DNA from: Sialis fuliginosa
Taxonomy: Eukaryota; Arthropoda; Insecta; Megaloptera; Sialidae
DNA length: 64,000 bases
Direction of reading: 5' to 3'
NCBI GenBank assembly: GCA_961205875.1
Contig: OY540815.1
Location: forward strand, 4,340,001-4,404,000
How positions within the stretch are numbered: position 1 is the first letter of the stretch; each line of letters starts with the position of its first letter. This document shows positions 32,458 to 43,545 of the stretch, in pieces. The notes below the pieces were generated by a model that did no database searches, was not told where the DNA came from, and saw nothing but the letters and a program-made list of their open reading frames with translations. The position numbers were made by a program, and so were the translations under genes.

Positions 32458-33147
32458 GTTATTACAAGTATTCAAGTATTTATAATCATATTGTGTTGGG
32501 AAGTTGATTGTGTAGACCTAAAGGGTCTCACTCCACCCCAAGCTTGTTTGAATTCAAATCACTGTTCGGGAACATCAGATGGGTTCAAGTTTTATCCGAT
32601 AGGTGGCAGAGTGGTCACTGACTATAGCAAATAATCTGCAAAACAAAATATTATAAAATTATTTTCATCAGAAATCTTTTACCTTAATAGTATGTCCTTT
32701 CACCCTATTTACTTTTAATATTCATATTTACAATAGATTTTATAGAAATAAAAAAAAACTAGAGGAAAGAACAACGCATACGGTAAAAAAACTTTTGTAT
32801 TATACATGCTGCTCTTTGCAGATTAAAAAACTACTTAATTTTATCTGTAAAACGCTACACAAAAGATTCATTTTTTAGATACAGTATTTTCAATACGCGG
32901 CAAACATCCCCCTTCAATATAATACTTCCTCGCTGATGTTTCATTCATAGTATCGCCGACTTCTTGAGCTCTAAAGAAGTCCAAAGCAAAACGAACGACA
33001 CAGGAAGTTGACTACAGGAACGTAATAAATCTTTTATACGCGTGCCTGTGATCATTTCAGACATAATGAACCGTACACAAGTAAAAAATTATACATTTTT
33101 TGTATTTGTCATTAGGGTACTCGAATTGTTTTCACAATTGATCGATA
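32458..33147. other. Mostly AT-rich, no gene seen
   Basis: A somewhat GC-richer stretch lies at about 32930-33060 without a frame that I can defend. Confidence 0.4.
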
Positions 33148-33712
33148 TTGCTTCCTCGCAATATTGAAGATACGAGAAGCTATGTGATCGTTTCAGATTG
33201 AGACAAAAAAATGTTCTCCGATTTCAACATTTTAAATTGATTTATCCGTTTCACGTCAAGGCAAACACTTTTCGTTCCGTGTCTGTCTGTCTGTGTGTCC
33301 GTCCGTCTGTCTGTCCCCTGAATCCTTGTCACACGCATAACTCATGAACCACTGAACCGATATTATTGAAACTTGGTCGGATGGTTGGGTCTGTCTTGAG
33401 GACGGTCCAAATTCAAACTCATCAAAATCGTGTATAAGGGGGTGGGGTGACACCCCAAAATATTTATTTTTTCAAGATATCTCAAGAACGACACATGTTA
33501 CGAGAAAATTTTATAGAATATTTTTTGTAGAGCATTAAATTTCCTATAATATGGGTCTACAACGTTTGTTGTAAAATGATCCCTTACAAAGATTTATTTC
33601 AATTTATTTTAAAAATTCGTGTTTTGTTTTTTTAAATTGATATTTGCTTGGATATATTAAATATCATTTTGACGTTTTAAATGTAATTTTAACATTTGTC
33701 AAAAAATTAGTA
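33148..33712 (+). repeat. Dispersed repeat A, copy 7, long
   Basis: Runs from TTGCTTCCTCGCAATATTGA through the GTCTGTCTGTCTGTGTGTCC run and AAGATATCTCAAGAACGACA to TTTTGACGTTTTAAATG. One of the best-preserved copies for the first two thirds of the unit. The minus frame at 33256-33453 parallels those in copies 1 and 9. Confidence 0.85.
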
Positions 33713-34021
33713 TTCCGTACCTTAACCCTTGTGTTAATGGATATGTACCCGTGTACCTTTTTCGATTTCATTGGATGAGTTTTGTATGTAATTATTTTTG
33801 TGTTTATGTGTCTGGATGTAGAATTTTCTTTCGTTCACGATAACTACTGTAAAAATACACTGATCTAAATTATTTTTGGGGAAAATGTTTGTCTCATTGA
33901 TTACTTCAGACCTATTGATTTTGGTGCTAATCGGATCAGGGGTTTTGAAAATATTCGAAATTTTGTAACTTTTATCGTCTAAAAAGTGAACGTAAGACTG
34001 AATAGATTTGTAGTTCAATTA
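33713..34021. other. AT-rich sequence, no gene seen
   Basis: The 94-codon minus-strand frame (33734-34018) lacks any recognisable domain. Confidence 0.35.
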
Positions 34022-34141
34022 AACCTAAGGGACAATGAATATTTGTACGTTTCTAAACAGCTATTGAAGAGGTGAAAACCACCCTCAAAATTTGAATTTG
34101 AATTACTTATTCATACGTCACTACTTCATGTTGCCTTGTTA
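34022..34141 (-). repeat. Dispersed repeat, minus copy of an inverted pair
   Basis: Inverted partner of 31169-31288: AACCTAAGGGACA, AAACAGCTATTGAAGAGGTG, AAAACCACCCTCAAAAT. Confidence 0.7.
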
Positions 34142-34702
34142 CTCATCCTAACTGTCTTTAAAAATATTGTAAAATGTAATGACGTAAAGATACACATAAA
34201 CATTAATATAAAAAAGACAAGTACAACCCTGTGATCGAGAAACCACCCCTGAAAACAAACATATAAAATATTGAATCAATGAGTTGTTGAAAAAAACATA
34301 CAGCCAGTCTAACGCCACCCGACACGAACTGTCTTCAGTTCCTGTCAATTTTTGGACCTTCAGTTCATGAATTATATATCGACTTTTTCAGTACCTCCTG
34401 AAATTTTCACCATATCCAACGATTGAGTAAAGTGGATAAGGTGTCAATGCAGGCTATAAACATAGGTTTTGCATGTCTATTGTTATATGCACAGACATAT
34501 AGATAGAGGTTTAAACGTTATTTTAAACATTCACGGAAGTATGTTTAAATTATGTAACGTTTATCTAATCCTTTCTAAAAATAAATATACGAGTAGTAGA
34601 TAGTTTTAATTTATAACGTTAAACGAGTCTTTGATAATTAACTACGTTTTTTGATATTTAATAGTTTATTGATTTTCTACATCAGTAATGTTCAAATTTT
34701 TG
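34142..34702. other. AT-rich sequence, no gene seen
   Basis: No supportable feature. Confidence 0.45.
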
Positions 34703-35035
34703 GTCATATCGAAGATACGACAAGCTCTATGATCGTTTTTCAATGAGAAAAAAAAGTTGCTCTCCACTTTCACAATTTTCACTTGATATTTCAATTTTAG
34801 GTTAAGGCAGGCATTTTTCGTTTCGTATCTTTCTATCTGTGTGTCTGTCACCTAAATCCTTATCACACCCATAACTCATGAATTATTAAACCGATATTAA
34901 TGAAATTTAGTTAATTGGTTAGGTCTGGATAGAGGACGGTCCCATTTAAAAATTATAAAAATCGTATGTAAAGAGGGGTCACATACCAAAATAATTATTT
35001 TTTGAAGATATTTTAAGAATTCATAAATCCAATAA
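34703..35035 (+). repeat. Dispersed repeat A, copy 8, diverged
   Basis: TATCGAAGATACGACAAGCT, TTAGGTTAAGGCAGGCATTT, CACCCATAACTCATGAATTA and GAGGACGGTCCCATTT in order. It shares the GGTTAAG variant with copy 3, so these two may form a subfamily. Confidence 0.75.
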
Positions 35036-35079
35036 ATTTTAAGAAAATTATCATAAAAATTGGATTTTACTTTTTATGA

Positions 35080-35340
35080 TAATGTTTAAACGAACATATT
35101 TTTAAAAATATTCTATCTATGAATTGAGCACTTGGGATTTTTTTGTAAGAAATTGAATTCTCTATGATATGCTGCTGTAAGAAATTAAAATAAATAAATT
35201 TTTCAACGAGATATTCACGCATAAGTAAAAAAGTAATTTTTCCCATGTTAATCAAATGGGAAAAAGACTCGGTTTGCACCGTCCACAGGTTTGATCTATG
35301 AGTCTGAAATTTTGGGACAATTAACTTTTGATCCAAAGCT
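35080..35340 (-). repeat. Single arm of the 51640-52125 foldback family
   Basis: CTATGAATTGAGCACTTGGG, AAAAAGTAATTTTTCCCATG, GACTCGGTTTGCACCGTCCA and TTAACTTTTGATCCAAAGCT match the arms at 51640-51850 and 51950-52125. Confidence 0.7.
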
Positions 35341-35639
35341 AAAACATTTTATGTTATGGAAAATGACTTTTTTTATTATGCGAGTGTGATTCTACAGGAA
35401 TTGCATTTTTTTAAATTTTATTCGCAGAAGTGGCCAAATACAACATTTTTTAATTACAATAAACGATATTTTAAGTTAAAGCCTCTGGTATAGTAATAAT
35501 AATATCTAAAACGTATTAAACTGCTGAAATATCAAATAAATAAGAAACCTTTGGAAAAAGAACATTTTTTTAAACAGAAAAAATATAATACCAATTTATT
35601 ATAAAAAACGCACAGATTAGAATTAAAATAACAATCTCA
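35341..35639. other. AT-rich sequence, no gene seen
   Basis: Nothing supportable. Confidence 0.4.
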
Positions 35640-35818
35640 CAAGGGAACTACCCGCCCCTTGTCGCATCAATTTGCTTTACAGAGGAATTTCATAATTTTT
35701 TTCTCATTTGTTTATGAGTTTTCTGTCAAACGGATTGGTGTAGGTTTGTCTATGTCACTACTACAAACCTAATTTTTTTTAAAGCAAAGTGGTGAGACAA
35801 GGTCTGGTGGTCCCCTTG
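35640..35818. mobile_element. 179-bp MITE with CAAGGG ends
   Basis: Left CAAGGGAACTACCCGCCCCT then TGTCGCATCAATTTGCTTTA. The right end reads inward CAAGGGGACCACCAGACCTT then GTCTCACCACTTTGCTTTA. TIR about 40 bp with mismatches. No clear TSD. Confidence 0.7.
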
Positions 35819-36744
35819 TCAAACATTTACAAAAACAACAATTAACGTAATGTAGTTAATTCAATTTCTTAGCAGAAATTTTTAACTTGAGTAATTTCTT
35901 CTGTACCATGATGTATAAAAAAGTCTTGTGCCGACCAGGGCAGTTTATTATTTCATCCAAACAACACATACGATTTTTGTTTTGCAAAACACAGTTAATA
36001 GCAAGTGGAAAAAAAGTCGAATTTTTTTATCTTAATTAACTTTTCCTGAAATATAATTGTTATTTATGTATTGCTTTTTATTGCAAATACAGAGTAATGG
36101 AATAAATACAAAGAAATACAATTCTTTTATTACACACTGTGTGTATGTATACAATGATAAAAAATGGTTAACAATTTTAATTTTCAACCGCGGTAACTAC
36201 AATTGTTTGAACAAGGCATTCAGCATTTATTACACTTGAGGTTTGAATTTTAAATTTGAAAATAGCTACCGTCGCACGTTTAATATAAAAACTATGTAAA
36301 TATAAACGTAGATATTTTAACGGTGTACGGTTGATAAATAGTTTTCGCGAATTGGATACAGTATTTTTAATTTTATGCTGACCATAATACCACAAATACG
36401 TATATGTAATAATATACTGCCTTTGTTTTTTAAGCACTATTAATATTGTTGTTCATATACGCAACGGAAGTGAATAAAGTACGTATTATAGAGTTCCGTT
36501 TACAAAATAAAGCTACAAGTTAGTCTGTAGTTAATAATTATAAGCATTAATACATCATGTAACGTGCGGAAACATTGGAAGTAAAATAACAAAATACAAG
36601 GCATTTTGTATATTATTATCTTTAATATTGTACGATGAAACGTTTGAAAATGATTTTCTAAAACAATCAATATTTATTGAACATTTTCTTAAAATTAGTC
36701 ATTATTTGAAAATTGAATTTAAATGGCCATTATCCTTAATGTAT
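35819..36744. other. AT-rich sequence, no gene seen
   Basis: Overlapping short frames at 36057-36437 on both strands have no domains and AT-driven composition. Confidence 0.45.
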
Positions 36745-37705
36745 ATAAAGCTCAACGTCGCTTTGTCTGTCTGTCCGTTATAGTCCGGACGTTAAGAGCG
36801 ATATTTCAAAAACCCGCGTAGTCCCGCTCTTAGAGGCAAAATATCTCCGCGGATTTAGTTTTTCTTATTTATCTCGCAAATGGTTATCCGGACGACACAA
36901 ATAGAAGACACCAAAAATAATGTTTATTAGATTTTAAACAAAAGTTGTTATTTTAAATTTTACGATAAGAGTCATCGTTGCCGTATAAATGGGGGTTAAA
37001 AATATGAGAAAACTTGCGTTCATGCTCAAATATCTCGTAAACGGGTTTTCTCACGGGAAAAATTAATAGAACAAATATTAAAGAGCAGACAATTCTCTAT
37101 CAGATGTGTGAATCTGCCATCCTGTAAAATTATTTTTTAATGAATTTTGTTCATTACAAGTAGAATGACATATATGACAATTTAAAAGTAACGGTTCTCG
37201 TCCAATTTTATAAAATTATTATAAAAGAACCATAACATAACTTTACAAGTGCTTAATTATACGTTACGAAAATACGGATTTTTGAAATGTTGCCATTTCT
37301 AGTTTTGTAGATGAAGGTTTAATGTACAACTATACCAATTTTCATGCTTCTATCAAAAAGTGCAGATGAAAAATTCTTAACGTCCGGACTATTAGTGCGC
37401 TTATAACTCGAGAACCACTTATCCGATGTATGTGTGTTTTTTTTTTTTAATTCATAGTATGTTATCTGGTTAGGTTATAGCATATAGGATATATTTTATT
37501 ACGTTAGGTAACATATGGAATAAGCAGTAATGATAATAGTAAATCAAATCGGAAAAAGTCTGCCGCCAGCGCAGTATTTGCAATACGCTACCTAAACCGT
37601 TCAATATTGAAAAATATACTGTAGTAAAGAATTGTGAAGAATAAAAATATCTAAAATAAAGTCCGCAGTACCATAAATATAACTTTTATATTTAAGCCAC
37701 AATGG
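36745..37705 (-). repeat. SINE/RTE-type dispersed repeat, copy 2, split by a TA-flanked element
   Basis: Reading the minus strand, AAATATAAAAGTTATAT, GCGGACTTTATTTTAGAT, GGTAGCGTATTGCAAATACT and CGGATAAGTGGTTCTCGAGT follow the same order as 16536-16875 and end in the (CAGA)n tail at about 36764-36780. The body is interrupted at 36783-37389. Confidence 0.75.
36783..37389. mobile_element. TA-flanked element with GTCCGGACGTTAAGA ends, 607 bp
   Basis: TA then GTCCGGACGTTAAGAGCG. The right end reads inward GTCCGGACGTTAAGAATTTT before TA (37390-37391). The tip GTCCGGAC is itself palindromic. It interrupts the SINE-like repeat precisely inside its tail. No transposase frame. Tc1/mariner-type by target, otherwise unassigned. 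Confidence 0.8.
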
Positions 37706-38020
37706 CTGATTTTATGTTATGAAGAAATTTAAAAATGTTTGGGTTCTGTTTGCATGGACTTATGACCTGCAAATCATTAATCCTTATCGAAATAAATGAT
37801 TTCATCGTCATAAGTATTATAGTTCATGTATCGGTCGTTGTGTTTTTTGATCGCGAATTGTTTATTTTGTTTTCAATAATTAACTTTTAAATTTAAACAG
37901 TTATTTATTATTACAATAATAACTAATCTTGTTTGTACTTAATTCAACTACATAATATATTCAACAATCCTAAACAATAATTCCGTAGTCCACGCTGCAG
38001 CTAGTAAATAATAAATAAAA
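37706..38020. other. AT-rich sequence, no gene seen
   Basis: Nothing supportable. Confidence 0.45.
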
Positions 38021-38500
38021 CGGCCAAGTGCATGTTGGACACGCAAATGATAAGGTTCCGTAGCCATTCTCAATAACATTCTCTTCAACTAACATTGATA
38101 ATACGTATCAAGTGCTATTTTATATTGATGAAAGATTTAATCTCTATAAAAGTGAACGTGTTATAAAAAAGAGTTATTTCTAATTTTTTAATAAACTATT
38201 TTTGTTACAGTATTATAATTTTTCATTGAAAGTACTAATTAAAGGTAGCATTCTAGATTTTTTAAAGATTTTTGCATAGATAGTTACGAAATTATAGGGG
38301 GGACGCTCTGATAACGATTTTGAAAGTAAATATCTCGTGATTGAAGGGTAAAAATCAAAAGACCCTATAACATTTTTTGTTTTATTTTAAGATACTTAAT
38401 AATGGAGTAAATGAGCGAATGGTAGGCTGTGATATATAGGTACATACAGACAGACAGACGGACAGACATATCAAAACCATACGAGTTTCTAAAAATAAAG
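38021..38500 (+). repeat. Dispersed repeat with CGGCCAAGTGC start and (CAGA)n
   Basis: CGGCCAAGTGCATGTTGGAC, then AAGGTTCCGTAGCCA, an ACGCTCTGATAACG unit also found at 41930, and GACAGACAGACGGACAGACA near 38445. The start resembles a widely dispersed insect repeat in which GGCCAAGTGC precedes GGGTTCCGTA. Non-coding. Confidence 0.6.
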
Positions 38501-38984
38501 ATGAGACTTGCACTGAGAATCCAAGACAAGTCTCGTTGATATTTTCTATTTATATTAGATTAATATTTTTCATTATTTCAAGATATAAAGATGAATGTAC
38601 ACGACCATAAATGAAGTAATAAGTTTAAATTAGAACATCTGGAAGTTATAGTATCTGCCCTAGACTACTAGACGCTAGAAGTAGGAAAGAGGGAAAAATA
38701 AATTTAACAATTTAGTGGTATTTGAAACTGAACATACTCGTAGTTCGATGCAGCTATCAGAAAGTTGCTCTAAATGTTCATTGCATTTATATAGTCTAAC
38801 TAAGCTAAAGTACCATTCCTTTATTTTATTGCAAAGAGCTTTTACCAATACTATATATTTTAAACTGAATAATTAATAATCAGATTATTATAGAAAAAAA
38901 TAATAAATAATACATTTTATGAAACTCGTTAATCTATACATAGTGAAAACTTATAAAAAAAATTAAATAATACCGACTTAAAAA
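38501..38984. other. AT-rich sequence, no gene seen
   Basis: Nothing supportable. Confidence 0.45.
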
Positions 38985-39680
38985 AAACTAAAAACAGTGA
39001 AAAGTACTCGTATACATACCTAATAATTAAATTTAACAGTTTTTGAAATTAGTTTTCTTTTTTTCTTTATTGAAAAGTTTTTTATTGGCTTGATACCGAC
39101 ATCAAAAACTGTTAGGTATACTTTTTTTTTCTTAAAAAAAATTGTTTTATTTTTCTTTTCGGAGTGGCATATATTTGAAGTCCATGGTCAAATTTTGATG
39201 AAAATATGAGACCACCTTGGGAGTATACTCTTTAAAAAAATAGTTTCACCAAATGGGTGCATATTTGTAGGGGTTATGTCCGAAAATACAGAAAAATTTA
39301 AACCTTTTTTTGAAGTCTGTGGTCAGATTTTAAAAAAATATACGGTGTTTTCTTGTTTATAAATGTCAGATTCTGACAGATGCAAACAAAACACATGTAT
39401 TGTGGGGAGTATACTCTTTCAAAAAAAAAAAAAATGGTTCAAATCGGTGCATGTTTGTCGGAGCTACGAGAAAGTAAAAACATATATACAGACGAATTGC
39501 GAACCTTTCTCCTTTTTTGAAGTCGGTTAATAAAACAAAGTCCCTCGCCGCGTCTGTCTGTCTGTGCACGATTTTCCCAGTAACTACTGAACGGATTTTA
39601 TTCCGGTTTTCTCTTATGGACAGAATGTTTCACAAGAAAGGTTTATGTGTATAATTTGTGGATATTTTGTGTAAAGTGCG
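38985..39680 (-). repeat. Dispersed repeat with GAAGTCGGTT tail, copy 2, locally duplicated
   Basis: GGAGTATACTCTTT occurs at about 39218 and 39404 and GAAGTC at about 39177, 39310 and 39519, so part of the unit is tandemly repeated. TTTTTTGAAGTCGGTTAATA ends the copy and a separate AAGTCCCTCGCCGCGTCTGT repeat start follows directly. Confidence 0.6.
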
Positions 39681-40084
39681 CTGTGTAAACTTACTTACAA
39701 TTTTCTACTACCCTGCGCCTACACCATTAAAATTATAAAATATTACACATAAAACGTAGAAAGAAACATAAACTACTTTAATTTTATTTCTTAATAACAA
39801 TATACATTTTTTGCTCATTTTTAATTGTATACAGTATATAGGGTTATACATTAAGAGTGGATATCGACTTTATTTTGAAAACTATAAGAATTAGAGCAAT
39901 ATTTCAAATTGTAACTACCCTTCAATTTGTATTTGGAAGAATAATAAAACATCATGTAACCCCCATCCATACTCGCATCGCCCACAAGCCTCTCGACTTT
40001 GAAATTTTAAATGAAACCCCCCATATTTTATTTCTGAATATTAAAGCTATATTTATTTAATGAACTTTTTACTTTAATACTAAA
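39681..40084. other. AT-rich sequence, no gene seen
   Basis: The frame at 39857-40060 has no domain. Confidence 0.4.
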
Positions 40085-40560
40085 TTGAATATCAAATTTT
40101 ATTACTGTATTACAATGGGTTCTCTAGATCAAGCTTGTCCAGCCCGCGGCCCTCGAGGACCCGTGGTGCGGCTCGCGAGGATAATTAAAAAAAATTATAA
40201 TAATAAATTTACATTGAAAGTAGTACGACTAAAAAAAAAGTCTTCAGTTTTTATTTTTCCTAATCTAACTCTATTTTTCAATAAAATTAGGAATTGAAAT
40301 TAACGCGACAAAAAAAAGGTCAGTTTTATATTCTGACCTGCGGCCCTTAGTAAATTAAATTAATTAAAATTTCTGCTCTGCGGCCAGAAGGTTCAAAAGG
40401 TTGGACACCTATGCTCTAGATATTAAATAAAAACTAATTTTAGACTAAATCTTTGGGCATTTGTAGCTCCCTCACGAAGAGTTTTCGGACACATGTTCAT
40501 GTTAACTTTTTTTTTCAATTAACTATTTAAGTTTATTCCACCTGATATTACTTTTCCTGT
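40085..40560 (-). repeat. Solo-arm fragment of the 16884-18060 hairpin family, split by a hAT MITE
   Basis: TTACTGTATTACAATGGGTT up to 40129, continuing at 40422 with ATTAAATAAAAACTAATTTT, TTTGGGCATTTGTAGCTCC and GGACACATGTTCATG. Other copies run straight through CTCTAGATATTAAATAA. Confidence 0.75.
40130..40413. mobile_element. hAT-like MITE, 284 bp, GC-rich ends
   Basis: CTCTAGAT at 40122-40129 and 40414-40421 is a perfect 8-bp TSD. Left end CAAGCTTGTCCAGCCCGCGG; the right end reads inward CATAGGTGTCCAACCTTTTG. CAxxxxTGTCCAxCC ends with GCGGCCC subterminal repeats are seen in hAT elements of many animals. The copy at 30325-30478 is the empty site. Confidence 0.9.
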
Positions 40561-41148
40561 ATACAGCTTAAAATTTTAAACTTTATTAATCGTATTTTCT
40601 ACAAAAACGTATATCATACATAACAAACACATTATTAAACTTAATTTAACTATACCAATGTTAGAATCTATTTTTCAACATTTTTTTATTTTTATTTTAT
40701 AATTTGTTATTTAATAATTTGTATCTACATTGTAACTTATGGTATAATAAAAAGTATATTAATAGGTTGATGACGTCATTAAAAAATGATGAAAGCCAAT
40801 CTATTTTTGTAGAAACCTTTTTTTCATAAAGTTAATGTTTTAGCCAGGGATGCGTAAACTAGGGCGTCCCCCAAACGGACGAAAAATGATGTGAGGGAAG
40901 AGAATACAGCCATGATTTAATTTTAACTGTAAGAAAATTACTAAATTAATTAATTAAAATGACTTTTATCTGAAAAGTTTTTAACGTGAATAACGTCTAA
41001 TATTTTATGTCAGATACTGGGTAGGTATTTCAGAAACTTGATGTAACGCGCTGAGATTAGTTTTGCGCGCTAGCGTAAATTTATAATCAGTGTATCTCGA
41101 CACTCAGAGCAGCTACCACGTCATCTACGTGATACAAGTACAAATCAA
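40561..41148. other. AT-rich sequence, no gene seen
   Basis: Nothing supportable. Confidence 0.45.
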
Positions 41149-41712
41149 AAAACGATCACAAAGCTTCTCGTATCTTCGATATTGCGAGGAAGCAATATTT
41201 AACCAGTTGCTTCCTCGCAAAATCGAAGATACGAGAAGCTTTGTGATCGTTTCAGATTAAATTGATCTATCCGTTTCACGTCAAGACAAACACTTTTCGT
41301 TCCGTGTCTGTCTGTCTGTCTGTCCGTGTGTCTGTCTCTTGAATCCTTGTCACACACATAACTCATGAACCACTGAACCGATATTATTGAAACTAGGTTG
41401 GATGGTTGGGTCTGGCTTGAAGACGGTCCCGTTTCAAAATCATCAAAATCGTGTCTAAGGGGGAGGGGTGACATCCCAAAATATTTATTTTTTCAAGATA
41501 TCTCAAGAACGACACATGTTACGTGAAAATTTTATAGAATATTTTTTGTAGAGCATTAAATTTCCTATAAAATGGGTGTACAACATTTGTTGTAAAATAT
41601 TCTCTTACAAAGATTTATCTCAATTTATTTTAAAAATTCGTGTTTTGTTTTTCTAAATTGATATTTACTTGGATATATTAAATGTCATTTTGACGTTTTA
41701 AATGTCAAAAGG
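41149..41712 (+). repeat. Dispersed repeat A, copy 9, with inverted stub
   Basis: A 45-bp inverted tip (ACGATCACAAAGCTTCTCGT to GAGGAAGCAA, 41153-41193) is followed after about 12 bp by a long plus copy starting TTGCTTCCTCGCAAAATCGA at 41206. The two tips face each other head to head. The long copy reaches TTTTGACGTTTTAAATGTC. Confidence 0.85.
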
Positions 41713-42230
41713 TCATATAACATTTTTTTTGTATTTTAGGAGACCTATCTAAATACATCCCACTTAATGGGGTATGTGAAAAAAATGTAAGTACAATAAT
41801 CAGTCTATGGGAGGGGATCCAAAATAATTTTGACAGTATTCGTTATAATTTTCAGTGAAAGTACCAATTAAGTTACTTTCTGAACTTTTTTTAGATTTTT
41901 TGAATGAATAGTTTAGAAATTAGAAGGGGGGACGCTCTGATAACGACATTTAAATGCAAGTATATCGTGACTGAAGGGTTAAAATCAAAAGATCATTTAA
42001 CATTCTTTGTTGCATTTTAGGAGACCTATCTAATGTATCTAATGATACCTCTTTCAATGGGGTAAGTGAAAAAAAATGTTAGTTCACTTTTCAGTCTACG
42101 GGAGGGTGCCTAAAATTATAATTTTGATAGTGTTCCTTATGATTTTCAGTGAAAGTACTAATTAAAAGCTACATTCTCGAATTTTTTCAATTTTTTATAT
42201 CGATAGCATAGAAAATTTGAGTAATTTGAC
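41713..42230 (+). repeat. Diverged tandem duplication, period about 281 bp
   Basis: GGAGACCTATCTAA occurs at 41739 and 42020, TCAGTCTA.GGGAGGG at about 41801 and 42092, and TTTTCAGTGAAAGTACxAATTAA at about 41850 and 42146. A single unit lies at about 38225-38400. No coding meaning. Confidence 0.75.
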
Positions 42231-42264
42231 TAATGAAACTAAAAAAAACTATTTGTTGATCAGG

Positions 42265-42385
42265 ATATATTTTTGGAGGTATATTTACATGAAATTTTTA
42301 TTTTTATGTCCATATGAACTTTTTTGCTTTTAATATTTTTCTCGATCAACTGTTTTTAAGTTTGTTTTATCTGATATATATATCA
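42265..42385 (-). repeat. Short fragment of the 16884-18060 hairpin family
   Basis: TTTTTTGCTTTTAATATTTT, CTCGATCAACTG and TTAAGTTTGTTTTATCTGAT resemble the outer arm of that element. Diverged. Confidence 0.4.
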
Positions 42386-43021
42386 TAAAACAGCTCAGTC
42401 AAAGCAATTGTTAAAATAATATAAAATATGTTTTACATAAAACCAACTGGTGGTATTCGTGAAAGACTTCATTCTGAATTTTAAAATATGTTTTTATAAA
42501 AGACCGATCAGTATAGACAGTTAAGAATACAAGCTGATGAAAATGTATTTGAAAGATATGAATTATAAAGAGGAGTGGTGGACACCGCTGATTGTGTGGT
42601 TGTTCATGGCTGGTCTCAAACCCACTAGGAGTACCTACAGATTATAGTTTCTCTCAATTTCATGTATATCAAGTATTTATGATGTTTTTATGTACAAGGG
42701 TGTGGTTTACAATTACCGTTCTATAGAAAATCCAAACGGTCTTTAATTATTTAAGATTATTTCTGTTTAAACATATAAATATTGATATACCTATAATAGC
42801 AGTTAGCTAAGTGTGTAGTGTAACACAAGAACAGTGCTACAAATGATATTTGAAATTCATTAATAGTATTTTGTCTGAAATGGGCGTGGTTTACAACTGA
42901 TGACCAATCATTTTAGATTTTTTCACGAAAAAAACTGTCGAGATGAAACTTTTGACGGAAATGTGTGTCCCCGGTGGAGTAGATGATGAAATCACATTCT
43001 TGCCCATAAATTAATTACCGG
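42386..43021. other. AT-rich sequence, no gene seen
   Basis: Nothing supportable. Confidence 0.45.
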
Positions 43022-43381
43022 AAGTGTCCACCATCTTGGATTTTGTGTTTTTGTTGATTTGAACGCGTATTTTGCATTTCTCGATAAAAAGGTTAATAAC
43101 AATTTTGTAGATAATTTAATTCTCTACAATCTTTATATAATCAATATTGTTGAAAAAACTTTATTTATTGCTAATAATAAGCAAAAAGTGTAAAATTAGA
43201 AGAGTGGGGCAGTTTTTTCAACTTTTGTTCCATTTTTATTGGAAATAAGTGACATATTTAAATAACAAAGTTATAGACTCAATGTTCAACAGTTTTTATA
43301 CAAACAAGTTTTTCGTACGACATGTAGATGACGGCCGAGAACGCGCAAAAAAAACACAAAATCCAAGATGGCGGACACTAG
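43022..43381. repeat. 360-bp foldback (GTGTCCxCCATCTTGGATTT arms)
   Basis: AAGTGTCCACCATCTTGGAT then TTTGTGTTTTTG at the left is mirrored by CACAAAATCCAAGATGGCGG then ACACTAG at the right. Arms about 50 bp. TSD not clear. Confidence 0.7.
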
Positions 43382-43545
43382 TTTTCGAGTAAAAAATTAT
43401 TGAAAAAATCCAAAAACTTTTACATCATAAAAAATGTACATTTAAAAAAAAATTTCAGATAAAAGATTTTTTCTTCTTGTAAATTACGAATCTGCAACAA
43501 AAAATATAGGTCTAGATTTGAAAAAGAAAAGTTAAACCTAAAAAC

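Noticed and set aside
33256-33453. Recurrent minus-strand frame in repeat A (also 400-630 and 41199-41474)
   Set aside because: The (CAGA)n core forces a QTDRQTD-like reading and the rest is shared repeat sequence. Copies are broken at different places, so no current gene.
33734-34018. 94-codon minus-strand frame
   Set aside because: No domain, no signal, composition dominated by I, N, K, S and F as expected from AT-rich DNA.
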